Origin: Kappaphycus alvarezii
Lineage: Eukaryota; Rhodophyta; Florideophyceae; Gigartinales; Solieriaceae
Length of the DNA stretch: 64,000 bases
Assembly (NCBI GenBank): GCA_002205965.3
Contig: NADL03000034.1
Span: 372,001 to 436,000 of the forward strand
Direction of reading: 5' to 3'
The notes under the pieces were generated by a model. It was not told the DNA's origin. It saw only the letters and a program-made list of their open reading frames with translations, and did not search any database. The position numbers and the translations under genes were made by a program. Positions 1 to 10,129 of this stretch are shown piece by piece (position 1 is the first letter of the stretch; the number at the start of each line of letters is the position of its first letter).

Positions 1-569
1 GGTGACGGCAAGATTCGCAAACAAAGTTGTTTGCCGCAAGCCTCTGGAAAGCCGCCTGCCACCCTGTCCTCGAGCCGCCACAACGCAGCCATGCAGTTTG
101 CCCGGACATCAAGGCGCTCGGAGAGAACGGGGGCACAGACTATCATGACGTAACCTTCATCCACCCTTTGACCCCCGCCCCCCCTTCCTGGCGCGATGCC
201 CACTCAAGCCCGTTAACCATACCCGCCTTGGCAAAGACACTTTTTGCCGAATTGATGCGTTCAAAGGGTACTGGGCATCGATTCATTGCCCTCCCACTCT
301 CCACGTTGGGTTACTGGCACCCGACTGCTCGGGACTTTGCCAACCGTGTTGCGACTGGCATTGCCGCACGTGCAGCTGATCCGATTGCTAAGAAGCGGCA
401 AACATGTGTTCGCTCGTCACGCGGAGGGACCCGTCAAGAAAAGCGCCGGTTGTACGTTGGACGGGGTTTTGAGCGAATCTTCTTGCCACAGCGAGTTGGT
501 TCCAGAACCTCTGTTCTCCCGGGTATATCAGTCCCTACGAAAAAAGGGCTCCATCTCCGTAATCTCTAG
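1..569 (+). mobile_element. 3' fragment of RT element (family A), nuclease-like end
   Basis: Open frame without an ATG, cut by the left edge of the window. The first 80 bases match 42146-42226 closely at the nucleotide level (frame reading DLSKAARHLVLEP there, SLWKAACHPVLEP here). It continues with PDIKALGENGGTDYHDVTF, which fits the PD...D pattern of a restriction-like endonuclease, then PLSTLGYWHP. The same two blocks recur at 24107-24165, 24985-25270 and, on the other strand, 40327-40800. In the known family these blocks lie downstream of the reverse transcriptase and a Cys/His knuckle. No RT is present here, so this is a relic. The element class (non-LTR-like) is inferred. Confidence 0.6.
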
Positions 570-1416
570 CCCAACCTCACCTTCAATACTGCACCATTGA
601 TCCTTGAACATAGCAAACCCCATTTTTTCCCCACATGACACTGCTCAGGCGCAATTGGGCCGACGAATGACACGCAGCGAGTTACGCGGGGGGTAAATTC
701 TTCTAGCAGCTTGGTTGTGGTCGGTTTACCCATTAATTTTCTTCAATACTTGTAAAGGGCCACTAAAATTGACTAGCTTTGGAGCGGGAGGCAAAACTTC
801 TGCATGTTGCGGGCTACGACCAATCGCTGAAGCTGCACACGTGGACCAAATGGCATAACTGAGCTTTTGATAAAGCCGAGAGGATACCTTGGCCTTCACG
901 CTTCCGATACGGGGCGGCGATGGTGGCCGCATACTCGTCAACCAACTTGGATGTGGTCATCGATGGGCATCCCAGGGAATCAAAGGCTAGCCGGACAAAC
1001 TGCCAGCCGAGAAGAGGACGTCTCGGTGGAGCAGCTTGGTACTAGTGTATAGTTTCGGGCGCGGGTGCACCAAGGGCGTCAATGTTGCGAATTCCCTTCC
1101 TCCTTACAGTTTACAGCACTGCTTCCTAACTGCAAAAACAACGCATTGAAATGCAGCTCTAAACTGTAAGCAGTTGTTTACAATTTCTAATAAATTTCTA
1201 AATCGGCAACGGTGCTGTACACAACATTGCAATTGTGTGTACAGTGCAGTATGTTTTGCAGGATTCCTTTAGATTCCGTTTCGCGCCAAATTATGAGTTC
1301 CGCGGTTTCCCCCCGCAACCTGTCCATCTTCTTCACCCTGCCTCTGACCCTCCATTATATCTGGCCATCTCCGTCATCTCAACCTCCAGTTTCTCTACCT
1401 TACCGTGAACGCTACA
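570..1416. promoter_or_regulatory. Intergenic and upstream region of the NSE2-like gene
   Basis: No convincing gene. The 1100-1260 segment is rich in TACAGT/ACTGTA words. TTTCGCGCCAAA at 1279-1290 matches the canonical E2F/DP binding consensus and lies 127 bases before the ATG of the SUMO ligase. A TATAT stretch at 1356-1360 could be a TATA box. Confidence 0.5.
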
Positions 1417-2285
1417 ATGGCCCAGGAATGTCATAGGTCCTCCGTGTACTGGACAAAATTTAGCGAATACTGCGGTAGAATCAATGCAAACATCCTCGAT
1501 GCCTCGCAACGCCTCGCAGCATCCTCCGATTTCAATTCCGACACCAAGCTCGAAAAGGTAAGCCACATTACACCCTCGCCACTAATTCCATACGCTGCCG
1601 TTGGGGCCCTACTTTTTTCATTCACTTCAAATTACTGACAAACGCCGCTCTGATTTCGACGGGAGAAAAGCTCAAAACTATGAAACGATGCGCTGTTGAC
1701 CTTGCACGGATTGATGCTGAAGCAAAGGGGCGCAAGGCAATTTCCCTGGAAATGTATCAAGCTATAAACAATGAGGTGCGTCACGGCGGCACCTTACCCG
1801 ATCTTCAGCCCATGTTTCAACGTGGTGCTCAAACTGCGTCAAAGCAAGCACGACAATCCCAAGTTAGCAAAGTCCACGAGGTTCTGGAAGTTCAATCCTT
1901 TATAGACCGATTCAAAGCCAGGGAAGGCGATGATGATGAAGTCCAGGTCGATATCGGTTCCGTCGCCCAACATGTCACCAAATGTCCGCTGACCGGCAAG
2001 CCTTTGGAGCATCCAGTAAGGAATGCTTGCGGTCATGTGTATTCCCTAGAGGGAGTCATTCAGTACCTAATGCAACATAATCGGGCATCTACAGCGTACA
2101 TGCCGACGCAGTTGGTAGAAGTGCCTCCACAATTTTCAGCACCTTGCGCATATACCGGTTGCGGCACCAGTATCAGGGCTGGATCATTGAAGAGAGACTA
2201 CGCCACGGAGCTCTCACAGAGGCAGATGAGGACGGCATCGCAGCAAGAAGCATCTATGGAAATGGACAATGTCGATCTTGTGTGA
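1417..2285 (+). CDS. NSE2: NSE2/MMS21-type E3 SUMO-protein ligase (two exons)
   Basis: The family is the SUMO E3 ligase subunit of the SMC5/6 complex, acting in nuclear DNA repair and recombination. I read exons 1417-1557 and 1671-2285. The 113-base intron has GTAAGC at the donor and AAAAG at the acceptor and is phase 0, so the frame is preserved. The product is about 251 residues, a normal length for the family. The C-terminal half holds an SP-RING: CPLTGKPLEHPV, then NACGHVYS with the Cys/His pair, then CAYTGCG supplying the last cysteines. The N-terminal half is helical, as expected for binding the SMC5 arm. The open frame upstream begins at a GTG (1405), so the ATG at 1417 is preferred. 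The gene converges on its right neighbour with 160 bases between stops. An E2F-like site lies upstream. SP-RING identity is firm; assignment as NSE2 rather than a PIAS/SIZ protein rests on the short length and lack of other domains. Confidence 0.85.
1558..1670 (+). other. Spliceosomal intron of the NSE2-like gene
   Basis: GTAAGC donor at 1558, pyrimidine-rich stretch near 1610-1620, acceptor AG at 1669-1670. In-frame stops occur if it is not removed, and splicing joins LEK to LKTMK in phase. Confidence 0.75.
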
Positions 2286-2445
2286 GAGCTGGGTCCTTTT
2301 GCCACTCAATTCGTCGACTCGACGCTTCAAGGTACAGGCAAAGAAAGCGGTGCAGCGTTTCAAGGTACTGGGGCTGCATTTTCATGTCACCATAATGCAC
2401 ATAACTGCTGAAACTTGTTCCTTCGACGCAATGTAACCCAACTTT

Positions 2446-3155
2446 CTATCTTTTGGATAAACCTAATCGATATGCAAAACTCTTCGACTCGACCTTATCT
2501 ACCGCCACTCCATCATGCTTGCTCATCTCTTTCGCAGACAAAGATCGCACGTCATCACTGACGTTGGAACTCGCATGACGCCCGATGATGCGACGGGACT
2601 GGGTCGCAGAAACGTCGCTCTGTGATTCAATCTGCGACGGTTCTATGTTCGGGACCCTCGCCTGCCAATCCCCCACGACTATCCTTAAATCCTCCGCGAG
2701 TCTCGAATTTGGAACTGACAAGATTCGGCGTGCGTAAAGAGGCCCTCCAGTCAAGAAGCCTACATAGGCCCCTATGATTGAGAAAAAAGTGACCCCGCCG
2801 TATCGAATATAACTGGGAAGTGGCGGTTTTCCTTTCCGAGCTGAATTGACCTCGACAAACAACAATTACCAACAGGTCGCTCATAGCAGACGAAACAACA
2901 GGTCAGTCGCGATTTGTCGTAACGGAACGCAGTGTCGTAGAAGATTACAATGCCGGAAAGTGGAGGACGGTGCTTACCGTTCTGGAGCAGTGCAGAGGCT
3001 GTGAGGACGACGCCGAGGCCTATCCCTGCGCGTGTGGCGGCAATGCTGGCAGCGTCAAAGACGGCTGATTTTTCAGCCTCGGTAAGGTTGTCCCACTTGT
3101 ATCGTCGGACCAGCGACTGTCGAGATGCTGGGCGATCTACGATCTGCCCTGCCAT
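2446..3155 (-). CDS. Small two-exon membrane protein, function unknown
   Basis: Exon 1 runs 3155-2978 and exon 2 runs 2840-2446. The intron (2977-2841, 137 bases) has GTAAGC at the donor. The acceptor after TTCAG is the one that keeps the phase (phase 1); the earlier AG would shift the frame. The ATG at 3155 has a good context (ACCATGG), and the longer frame upstream begins only with GTG. The product is about 190 residues. One hydrophobic segment closes exon 1 (AATRAGIGLGVVLTASALL) and a second opens exon 2 (GGVTFFSIIGAYVGFLTGG), separated by a short basic loop, followed by a hydrophilic Ser/Asp-rich tail. This suggests a two-pass organellar or ER membrane protein. I do not recognise the family. 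Confidence 0.65.
2841..2977 (-). other. Spliceosomal intron of the small membrane protein gene
   Basis: Donor GTAAGC (complement of 2972-2977) and acceptor TTCAG ending at 2841. Phase 1 splicing joins two hydrophobic-segment frames without a stop. Confidence 0.65.
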
Positions 3156-3832
3156 GGTACGGAGAGCTTCACGGCAATCTTGGCGTGGTAACGGGGTCAC
3201 TGCTTGAGTGCTTGGGGCTTATCGTCACTCGACAGGCGGATGAAATTTCAATGCCATTAAATCGGGAATTTTTCAATGGATGCAATATTGGCAAAGTTAT
3301 CGTTTTCTGTACTCAAAAAGTGCGGCAGACCAGAGTTTTGGACAGTATGGGTCCCTCTCACAGCATTGCATCGCTCTAAGCAGACCACAACCTTTTTGCA
3401 GAGTTAGCGATCCTTAGCGCGCCTCAAAGTGTTTCGGGGCCAGACTATATAGTCCCTGCTTTCTCAAGACGCCGGATGAACGCGCTATGACAGCGAGTGT
3501 TTGCCAGACTTGTTCACTGCCGCTCATGGTTTGCTGTCCACGCCTAATCCACAAAGCACAGTTTATAAAAATCTCATCCCGGAATTGTTCATTCCGGATG
3601 CAAATCTCGTCCTACACGCCGAGCGAAATTCGTAGGCTCCCACCCCAGCCTGACGTGACTAGCGTCGGAACAAAGCCAAACAGAACTGCCGATATCACAA
3701 ACCCGGCCAAACTTTACATGAGTAAATCTCAGAGAATACAAACTTTCTTCTCTCTTCTTCAAACGTTGCGATACATCCAACGCGTAAAGCATCTACACCG
3801 TCAGACCCCGAGGAAATTCCGGTCCGAACGCG

Positions 3833-5500
3833 CTACCTGTCGCGAATAATATCATCGATTACCTCTGTGTCCATCGTGACATCCAGCGCCGCTTCTAGAC
3901 TACTATGTTGGCTCGGCTCCGTCATGTGCATACTAGACGACTCGTCATCGTTGGCAACACACTTGAGCCATTCCCCATACCGTTCCGAGAGTGTTGCCCG
4001 TATGCCGATCAGCCGTCTCACCACCTGCCGCACAATCTCATCGTTCGAGCTAGGCCCCCTGACCGTCACGTCTTGCTTGTTTTCAGACACAGAGCAGGAC
4101 ATTTGAAGAGTCGAGATGGAGTCCTGCAGTTGATCCGCTTCATACGGCCCAGTTCCGAAATTCACGGCCACGCATACGCCCTCGAAAATGTCCATCTCCT
4201 CCAACAACTTGTCCAACTCGTGGGCCACCAGCTCCCCACCCGCATCACTCTTGACCGTAGAAGTCGTTTCCGCTATTCTGCGTTCGTGGGCGCTCTGCGA
4301 GCGTTGCCACTGCTCCAATTCACGTTGGTTCTCTCTACTCGCCTCAAGCTGTTGCTCGGCATGCCTCAACCTTCTTGACAAATCAAAACACTCTGATTCC
4401 AAGGTCGGGATCCTCTCCGCCAGACGTTGATTCTCGTCCAAGACCAACTTGAGTTCCTCTCTCAACTCTTGTTCTCTATCCTCTCGTTCCCTCACCTCAT
4501 CGCCATTCCTTTCGGCCATGATGCCATCACCGTCCCCAAACCCTGCAACGACACAATGGTCCTCCCCTCCAAAATCGCCACCTCTGACGGAATTGGGGGA
4601 TCCCTCCCTCCGAAACCCTCCGTCCCTCCCCGACGACTGCCTATCACCAAACAACGGCACGGGAGATGGCACTCCCTCCGACTGCCCAGTACAAGCCGAA
4701 AACAGACCGCCAGTGACGCGACGCTGCGAATCAACCTCCTCCTGCAACGTGGCAATAACTCTCAAATGTTGCTCCCGCTCGGCCAATAAACGCTGTGTAT
4801 TGCGTCGAATATCCACCAACATAGCCGCCAACTTGGCGGCCTCTGCTCGGGATTTCTCGCGCTCCCGTTTCCAAGCAGCCTGCTCCTTCTTCAAAGCACT
4901 CAATTCCGACAACATGCGCCTATCCAAAGAGGCACGCCCCCCTCTTTCCACACCGTGACGTTTCGCCCGCTCCACGGCAGCCGATCCCGACTCGCCGTCC
5001 TCCCCCGCCGATACACGCGGCGTAAAGCGAATATGACGTCTTGTAGAGCGATGATCAGGGTCCGAGTAACGGGGCGGGGAATATTCTGCGGGATGGTCCG
5101 AACCGGGAGCACGATGCACGCGGTCTGTAGCTTGTAGACGCTTGATTTTGCGCTCGGATTTGTGGAGTTGGTCGGCGAGACGGCGGATGGTGTTTGAGTT
5201 TCGTTGCTGGGCATCACCGGCTGCGACGAGACCGGCTGCCAATTCTGCGAGACGGACTTCGTTTTCGGTGGGAGGTGGGGTGACGGGGGAGGTCCATGGG
5301 TGGGGGAGTTGTGGGGATGGGGCGGTGGCGGTGTGGAATTGGTGACCGGGGGTCCAGGGGGGGTGTGAAGTGGGGTTTGGGGTAGGGGGAGGTGGAGTGG
5401 CGGGGGTGTTGGTGCCTGCTGTGAGAAGAAGGTGGAGGTACTTGTCGCGGACGCCGCGGAGGCTTGGTGTGGAGGGGTAGGCTGGGTGGGGGGTGGTCAT
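3833..5500 (-). CDS. Coiled-coil protein of unknown function
   Basis: Single-exon gene, 555 residues, ATG at 5500. The start carries a short motif TPSLRGVRDKYLHLLLTAG, followed by a Pro/Thr-rich linker (about residues 30-80). Heptad-like stretches follow: about 80-125 (NSNTIRRLADQLHKSERKIKRL), 195-260 (LSALKKEQAAWKREREKSRAEAAKL) and 330-400 (REDREQELREELKLVLDENQRL). The charged C-terminal part contains LDKLLEEMDIFEGV. A structural role (cytoskeleton, kinetochore or centrosome-like) is possible but not shown. It is divergent from the orphan gene at 6162 across a 660-base spacer holding a TTGGCGCCAA palindrome. Family unrecognised. Confidence 0.75.
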   Translation of the reverse strand: MTTPHPAYPSTPSLRGVRDKYLHLLLTAGTNTPATPPPPTPNPTSHPPWTPGHQFHTATAPSPQLPHPWTSPVTPPPTENEVRLAELAAGLVAAGDAQQRNSNTIRRLADQLHKSERKIKRLQATDRVHRAPGSDHPAEYSPPRYSDPDHRSTRRHIRFTPRVSAGEDGESGSAAVERAKRHGVERGGRASLDRRMLSELSALKKEQAAWKREREKSRAEAAKLAAMLVDIRRNTQRLLAEREQHLRVIATLQEEVDSQRRVTGGLFSACTGQSEGVPSPVPLFGDRQSSGRDGGFRREGSPNSVRGGDFGGEDHCVVAGFGDGDGIMAERNGDEVREREDREQELREELKLVLDENQRLAERIPTLESECFDLSRRLRHAEQQLEASRENQRELEQWQRSQSAHERRIAETTSTVKSDAGGELVAHELDKLLEEMDIFEGVCVAVNFGTGPYEADQLQDSISTLQMSCSVSENKQDVTVRGPSSNDEIVRQVVRRLIGIRATLSERYGEWLKCVANDDESSSMHMTEPSQHSSLEAALDVTMDTEVIDDIIRDR

Positions 5501-6161
5501 TTTGGTTGTGGTTGAGGTTGAGGTTTTGGCTTGTTGGGGGAGGGGATGTCAGGTTGGAGTCAACACCAGGCATAATATCGTACGGGGCTGCGGCTTCCGT
5601 GGATGCATGGCCACCGTGGGTGGCGCGAGCACCCCGAATTTGAATTTTTTTGGCACATTTGGCGCCAATTTCAGTTCAACACTGCAAAACTGGAAAACTG
5701 GAAAACTGGAAAACTGGGCACCTCGCAATGCTGTAATTATAAATTGTACTTTACAGTAAGCAAACCTTATTTTCATTTTACACCTTTTCATATTCTAAAC
5801 TTGGTTGGCGGTAAGACTGACCTGCGGAGACTTGGACAACAGATCTCTGCAGGTGACGTTGGCTGTCCACACCTGCACATCTACACGCCTTTTGTCTCTG
5901 TTTGATGGCAAACCATCTTGTGCAAAGGCCTTGTACGTTACCTAGTTTAAACCAAAAAAAATGATCAAAAGGGCGGGGCTATACGGTGTGCAGCAGGACA
6001 GGATTATTTTAATGCGGCTTCATGTGCGGTGCGCGGATGGCGACACGACGAATATATAAACCACGATGGCACCACTACAACAACGTAGGGCGGGGGCACT
6101 GCACAAACACACACATCATTCTCAAATTCACAACCCTGTCACCCTTTCACATTGACTTGTC
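5501..6161. promoter_or_regulatory. Divergent promoter region
   Basis: Serves the coiled-coil gene (left) and the orphan gene (right). It holds the E2F-like palindrome TTGGCGCCAA (5659-5668) about 160 bases from the coiled-coil ATG, a fourfold AAAACTGG tandem repeat (5686-5717), and TATATAAA at 6053-6060, about 100 bases before the ATG at 6162. Confidence 0.5.
5686..5717 (+). repeat. Tandem repeat, AAAACTGG x4
   Basis: Four consecutive perfect 8-base units directly beside the TTGGCGCCAA palindrome in the divergent promoter region. Confidence 0.9.
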
Positions 6162-7034
6162 ATGGAACGTGGTCGCGGGTTAAAGCGCAGAAGCGGACGA
6201 CTCGTCCGAGCAAGGGAGCTCAAGCAATTATTTGGGCTAGGACGCGTGGAGACTGAGGGCGTATCCATAGCACAGCAGGTGGAGAATGGGCTTGGTTTGC
6301 TGGGCGTGGAGGTAGCGGCGGGTACCGATAGCGCGAGCATTCTTGTGCGAAAGAAGCGACGAAAGGCCGAGCAATGGTGGGACGACTTGCCTATAAACGG
6401 CGTACCTGGGGCGTATGTACACGAGATGACCCCGAGTCAACCATGGGATAGATGCATAGTGTGTGGGTCGATGTCTGCATTGCGTGAGGTTTTGAGTCGC
6501 GTGAAAGAGGCGAGGTTGGCTGTGGGGTTACGGCGGGGTCATGAGGATAAGGTTGGCAAGTTGAGTGCGTGGGGTATGGCGTCGGCGGTGGTGCTGCAGT
6601 GTGCGGTGAATAGGGTGATTTTCGTGCGCGGGGAATATCGGGAGGATGTCAACTGGTGTTGTGAATGGATGATGGGCGATTTGGATGAGGAGTTTCCGGC
6701 GCACAGTTTCGTCGTGGACTTGCCGGTAAAGTTGTTGAAAGGGTGTGCGGTGCGCGTGTGGGGGAATGGTGCATTTGCAGTACGTGTTGATGCGACCAAG
6801 GCGCTCAAGTTGATCAAGGTGGGGGGGGGTACCAGTAAGGATGCGGATGTGACGGTGTTGAGGGCGGGTGCGGGGCGTGCGGGTTATGCTCGTCGCTCGA
6901 GGCGGAGGAGGTATTATACGAGGTATTGTCGGTGGCGACCGTTTGTTGCTGTTGTCGCTGTGCCGAGACGCGCGCATGTTGGAAACGGGAGCGCGGGATA
7001 TGGCGCGACGGCGAACGTTGTTTATCTGGACTGA
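6162..7034 (+). CDS. Orphan protein, function unknown
   Basis: Uninterrupted 290-residue frame with a clean ATG and a TATATAAA box about 100 bases upstream. The N-terminus is strongly basic (RGRGLKRRSGRLVRAR). A central region includes CIVCGS (Cys-x-x-Cys), WCCEWMMGDLDEEF and a hydrophobic strand-like stretch (AWGMASAVVLQCAVNRVIFV). The C-terminus is very basic (ARRSRRRRYYTRYCRWR). Codon use is G-rich, unlike the C-rich glycosyltransferase gene nearby. I recognise no family. Basic termini would suit a nucleic-acid-binding protein, but that is a guess. Confidence 0.6.
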   Translation: MERGRGLKRRSGRLVRARELKQLFGLGRVETEGVSIAQQVENGLGLLGVEVAAGTDSASILVRKKRRKAEQWWDDLPINGVPGAYVHEMTPSQPWDRCIVCGSMSALREVLSRVKEARLAVGLRRGHEDKVGKLSAWGMASAVVLQCAVNRVIFVRGEYREDVNWCCEWMMGDLDEEFPAHSFVVDLPVKLLKGCAVRVWGNGAFAVRVDATKALKLIKVGGGTSKDADVTVLRAGAGRAGYARRSRRRRYYTRYCRWRPFVAVVAVPRRAHVGNGSAGYGATANVVYLD

Positions 7035-7859
7035 AACGTCAGTTGATGTTGAGGCGGTCGGTGATGTCGCGTGTGTTGTAGTATCTGTGGTGTATTTGCA
7101 GCCGCAGGGGGGGGGGTTTGTGAATAGTTGTAGGTCTACTCTAGGTAGCTAGCGCTTTTGGACGTGGAGGTGGCAGGAGCATAGTCGGCGATGTGTGTAT
7201 TCATGTCAAGATCCGGATGCGTCGGAGTGATAAACACGGCCATTGTGTCCCTTTTCAGACAGAAGCATATCTTGCCGTCCGGCATGCGAGTTTGAGGTAA
7301 ATCTTTGCATGGCGACGGGCCTGCGAACGACAAATGGCATCGGTGCATTTGAAAACTGTATGTGGTTCAAGCGGGACTAAGCGTTGCGCTGCGCAAGAGC
7401 AGTGCGGGCTACTTACTGCTGGATGGGCAAAAGGGTCATTGCAGGGACATGGCAAGGGATCGCTGGTGGATTGCCGTAAAACTAGGCGATGCAGGGTTAT
7501 GGCGGATGTCACTCGAGTTGCCTCCCTCGCCTCAAATTGGCGACAACTTGGCGCATGATTCAAATGTCTATTCTATTTCTACTGTACTGTTTGCACATTA
7601 CGGAAGTTGTGGCTATCATGCATGTTCTCTGCTCGATTCGGAAGATCCCACTGGTACAGTATTGTACAGTAATGTCCCAGAGAGTACAGTACAGTACAGT
7701 ACAGCACTGTACAGATGCAGGTCGTCGTCGTACCCCTGCGCCTCAACCAGGGCTCGTAAACCGTTATGTCTCTTTCCCTCGCTCAGTGCAACCAACCATT
7801 TTCCGTCACCCTCACTTTGAGCCATCTCCCAGTCATCCTAACAAGCTCCATCACCACAC
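7035..7859. promoter_or_regulatory. Intergenic region upstream of UTP6
   Basis: No gene recognised. Contains an ACAGT microsatellite and TACAGT words (7650-7715), which may contribute to the UTP6 promoter. Confidence 0.4.
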
Positions 7860-9857
7860 ATGGGAGACGCAGTCGAACGGGCCCTCGAGGAAACAGTTCC
7901 CATCCTTCGAGCAGCACAACGTGCAAGGCTTCTTTCCCAATCACAAGTCACCGACATTGTTCGCAAACGTCGCAACCACGAATACGCCGTCTCCTCACCT
8001 TCTGCAACCCGCGATGATTTCCTGCGCTATGCCGCCTTTGAACGCCAACTCGCCGACGTAATCAGGAAACGCGCCGAACATCGCAACAAGAACAAACCAA
8101 AGACACAACGCATTATTGCAAAGTCTGCAGCTAGAGTCAACCTAGTCTACAGTCGAGCTGTAAAAAAGTTCCGAGGCGATGATCAACTGTGGTTGCATTA
8201 TGCAAAGCACTGTTTACGCACTGGTGCTCACCGCGTGGCTGGCAGGCTGTTTGCAAAGGCCATTGCCTTTCGACCAGACTCGGAGAGGGTCTGGTTGGCT
8301 GCTGTCGCCTTTCATTTTGACACTTGCGCAGATGCAAAGGGAGGCAGAGCTTTGGCCCAAAAGGCCTTGAGGGCCCTGCCAAAGTCCCTTCTTGTCTGGA
8401 AAGAGTATTTTCGCCTCGAAGTTCTGTATCTCGCCAAACTCATTTCTAGGCGTGTCGCCCTTGGGTTGACCATGGTTCCAGGGGAAAGCGATCCCGAGGT
8501 GTTGAACCCCCACGACCGTTTAGACAATCTCGACGGGAACAAACAACACGAGCAGCAGCCTGTGAAAATGGAGAGTAACCAAAGTTCTCCGCACACTGCA
8601 CACAAAGGGGCGATTCCATTCGAAATAGATACCTCTCAAGCAACTGGAGGCAATGGTCAGTTGTTGATAGACGCAGATCAATCTAATGCCAGTACTGCCT
8701 CGACAGACAAGAAAAGTGGTGCCACCCCGCAAAAGAAATTGTCCTTTTGGCATGGTGGCGTCCCAATGACAGTGTTTCGAAATGCTTGCGACCATGTCTC
8801 CCTCCCCGTTGACTGCTGTGCGGAAATTTGGAACATAGTCGCCACTACTCCTTTTGTCCCCATCCAGCTAATGGAATCTATGGCGGCGGCTTTGACACAG
8901 ACAAATGCTACTAGCATAGCGACTGCTCTTCTTCACGCTCGTTTAAGATGGGACATTGCCCACGCACAGTTTGACATTGAGAGAGCTTCCACTTCTGAGC
9001 AAAAACAGGATGGCCCCGAGGAAGCGGTTAAGCGTTCCGCCAATCTCGAATCAATGAAGAACTCGCTAGCTCAGAGTGCCCAGGATGTACTTGCCGCGAT
9101 GAAGTCTATTATGTTGGCACAACTGTCTGCCCAACAGAACAGCAAAGCGAAGAGTGCCGCCATCATTTGCCTTGACGGATTCAAAGATGTTGTGAAGAGC
9201 GTGGATGAAACTGGGCAGATTATTGACCAGGTCGCGGCTCTGAGGGCGCAAGTAAGCGATGACAAGTTAGTCACTGCACCTGCAAGTGAGGAGCCCAACA
9301 TCTCCAAGACGGGAGTTGCGTCGCTTACCACCTCCAAGTACGGAGTGGACGATCTGATGGGGGAGTTAATCAGTACCCAAGGAGAGCTGTCTGATTCATT
9401 ATTCGAGACGTTCAGGGCAAAGGTGTTAGTACCGTTTCGAGATTTGAAGCAGGAACGAGTTCTCTGTGAGTGGCTCTCACGAGAGGATGATGTGCAAAGG
9501 TTACGTCAAGTTTGTGACCTGTTCCTGCCCCTTCCTCCGAAAACCATTGGCTCTATTCGGGTTGCAATTGAGGCTGAGATAAGACTGTGGACGCAAGCCG
9601 AGGGCCAGTCTAATGCGCACCAGGATAATAAGGAAGAATTTATCGCTCGGACTCGGCGAATGTTCAAGTTGGGCTCTGAGCTATCTGCCGCAAAACGAGA
9701 TCAAGACTTGTGGCTTGATTTCATTGAGTTTGAAAGAAAAATGGCCAAGGATTCGAAGCAAGCCAACATAGTCATGCGCAAGGCGTCGAGAGTATTGGAT
9801 AAGGCAAGTTTTGAACTACTCACGGAGCGAATTGCTCTTCGGAATCTGAGACCGTAG
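7860..9857 (+). CDS. UTP6: U3 small nucleolar RNA-associated protein 6 (UTP6)
   Basis: Component of the small-subunit processome (UTP-B subcomplex) in the nucleolus, needed for early 18S pre-rRNA cleavages. It is an intronless frame of 665 residues, somewhat longer than the yeast and human proteins. The N-terminus is diagnostic: MGDAVERALEETVPILR, then IVRKRRNHEYAV and DDFLRYAAFERQLADVIRKR. Half-a-TPR (HAT) motifs follow (RGDDQLWLHYAKHC..., AIAFRPDSERVWLAAVAFHF, RALPKSLLVWKEYFRLEV). The middle third (about residues 230-300) is a low-complexity insert rich in Gln/Asn/Ser that explains the extra length. More HAT-like helices close the protein (DQDLWLDFIEFERKMAK). It is convergent with the transporter on its right, 270 bases apart. 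Confidence 0.88.
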   Translation: MGDAVERALEETVPILRAAQRARLLSQSQVTDIVRKRRNHEYAVSSPSATRDDFLRYAAFERQLADVIRKRAEHRNKNKPKTQRIIAKSAARVNLVYSRAVKKFRGDDQLWLHYAKHCLRTGAHRVAGRLFAKAIAFRPDSERVWLAAVAFHFDTCADAKGGRALAQKALRALPKSLLVWKEYFRLEVLYLAKLISRRVALGLTMVPGESDPEVLNPHDRLDNLDGNKQHEQQPVKMESNQSSPHTAHKGAIPFEIDTSQATGGNGQLLIDADQSNASTASTDKKSGATPQKKLSFWHGGVPMTVFRNACDHVSLPVDCCAEIWNIVATTPFVPIQLMESMAAALTQTNATSIATALLHARLRWDIAHAQFDIERASTSEQKQDGPEEAVKRSANLESMKNSLAQSAQDVLAAMKSIMLAQLSAQQNSKAKSAAIICLDGFKDVVKSVDETGQIIDQVAALRAQVSDDKLVTAPASEEPNISKTGVASLTTSKYGVDDLMGELISTQGELSDSLFETFRAKVLVPFRDLKQERVLCEWLSREDDVQRLRQVCDLFLPLPPKTIGSIRVAIEAEIRLWTQAEGQSNAHQDNKEEFIARTRRMFKLGSELSAAKRDQDLWLDFIEFERKMAKDSKQANIVMRKASRVLDKASFELLTERIALRNLRP

Positions 9858-10129
9858 CGTGGGAGTGAGGTTGCTGTCGAATTTATTTCAAAACCTTTCA
9901 AGTTGTTTATCCCGTTAGTTCACAGCATAACTGAACAGCCAAGATCAGTACGTTGCAGCCAAGAGATGGACAAATCTAGTAAGCGAGGCATAGAGACCAG
10001 CAAGAATTTTTTGCCCTCTCCCACAGTCGGGCGTAGGTAGTGACCTCATTTGCAGCAGCACGACAGGAACCCCGCATTTGAGCCTCAGAGGCATAATTGT
10101 GGGCGGAGGACATGATGAGACCAGAGTTT

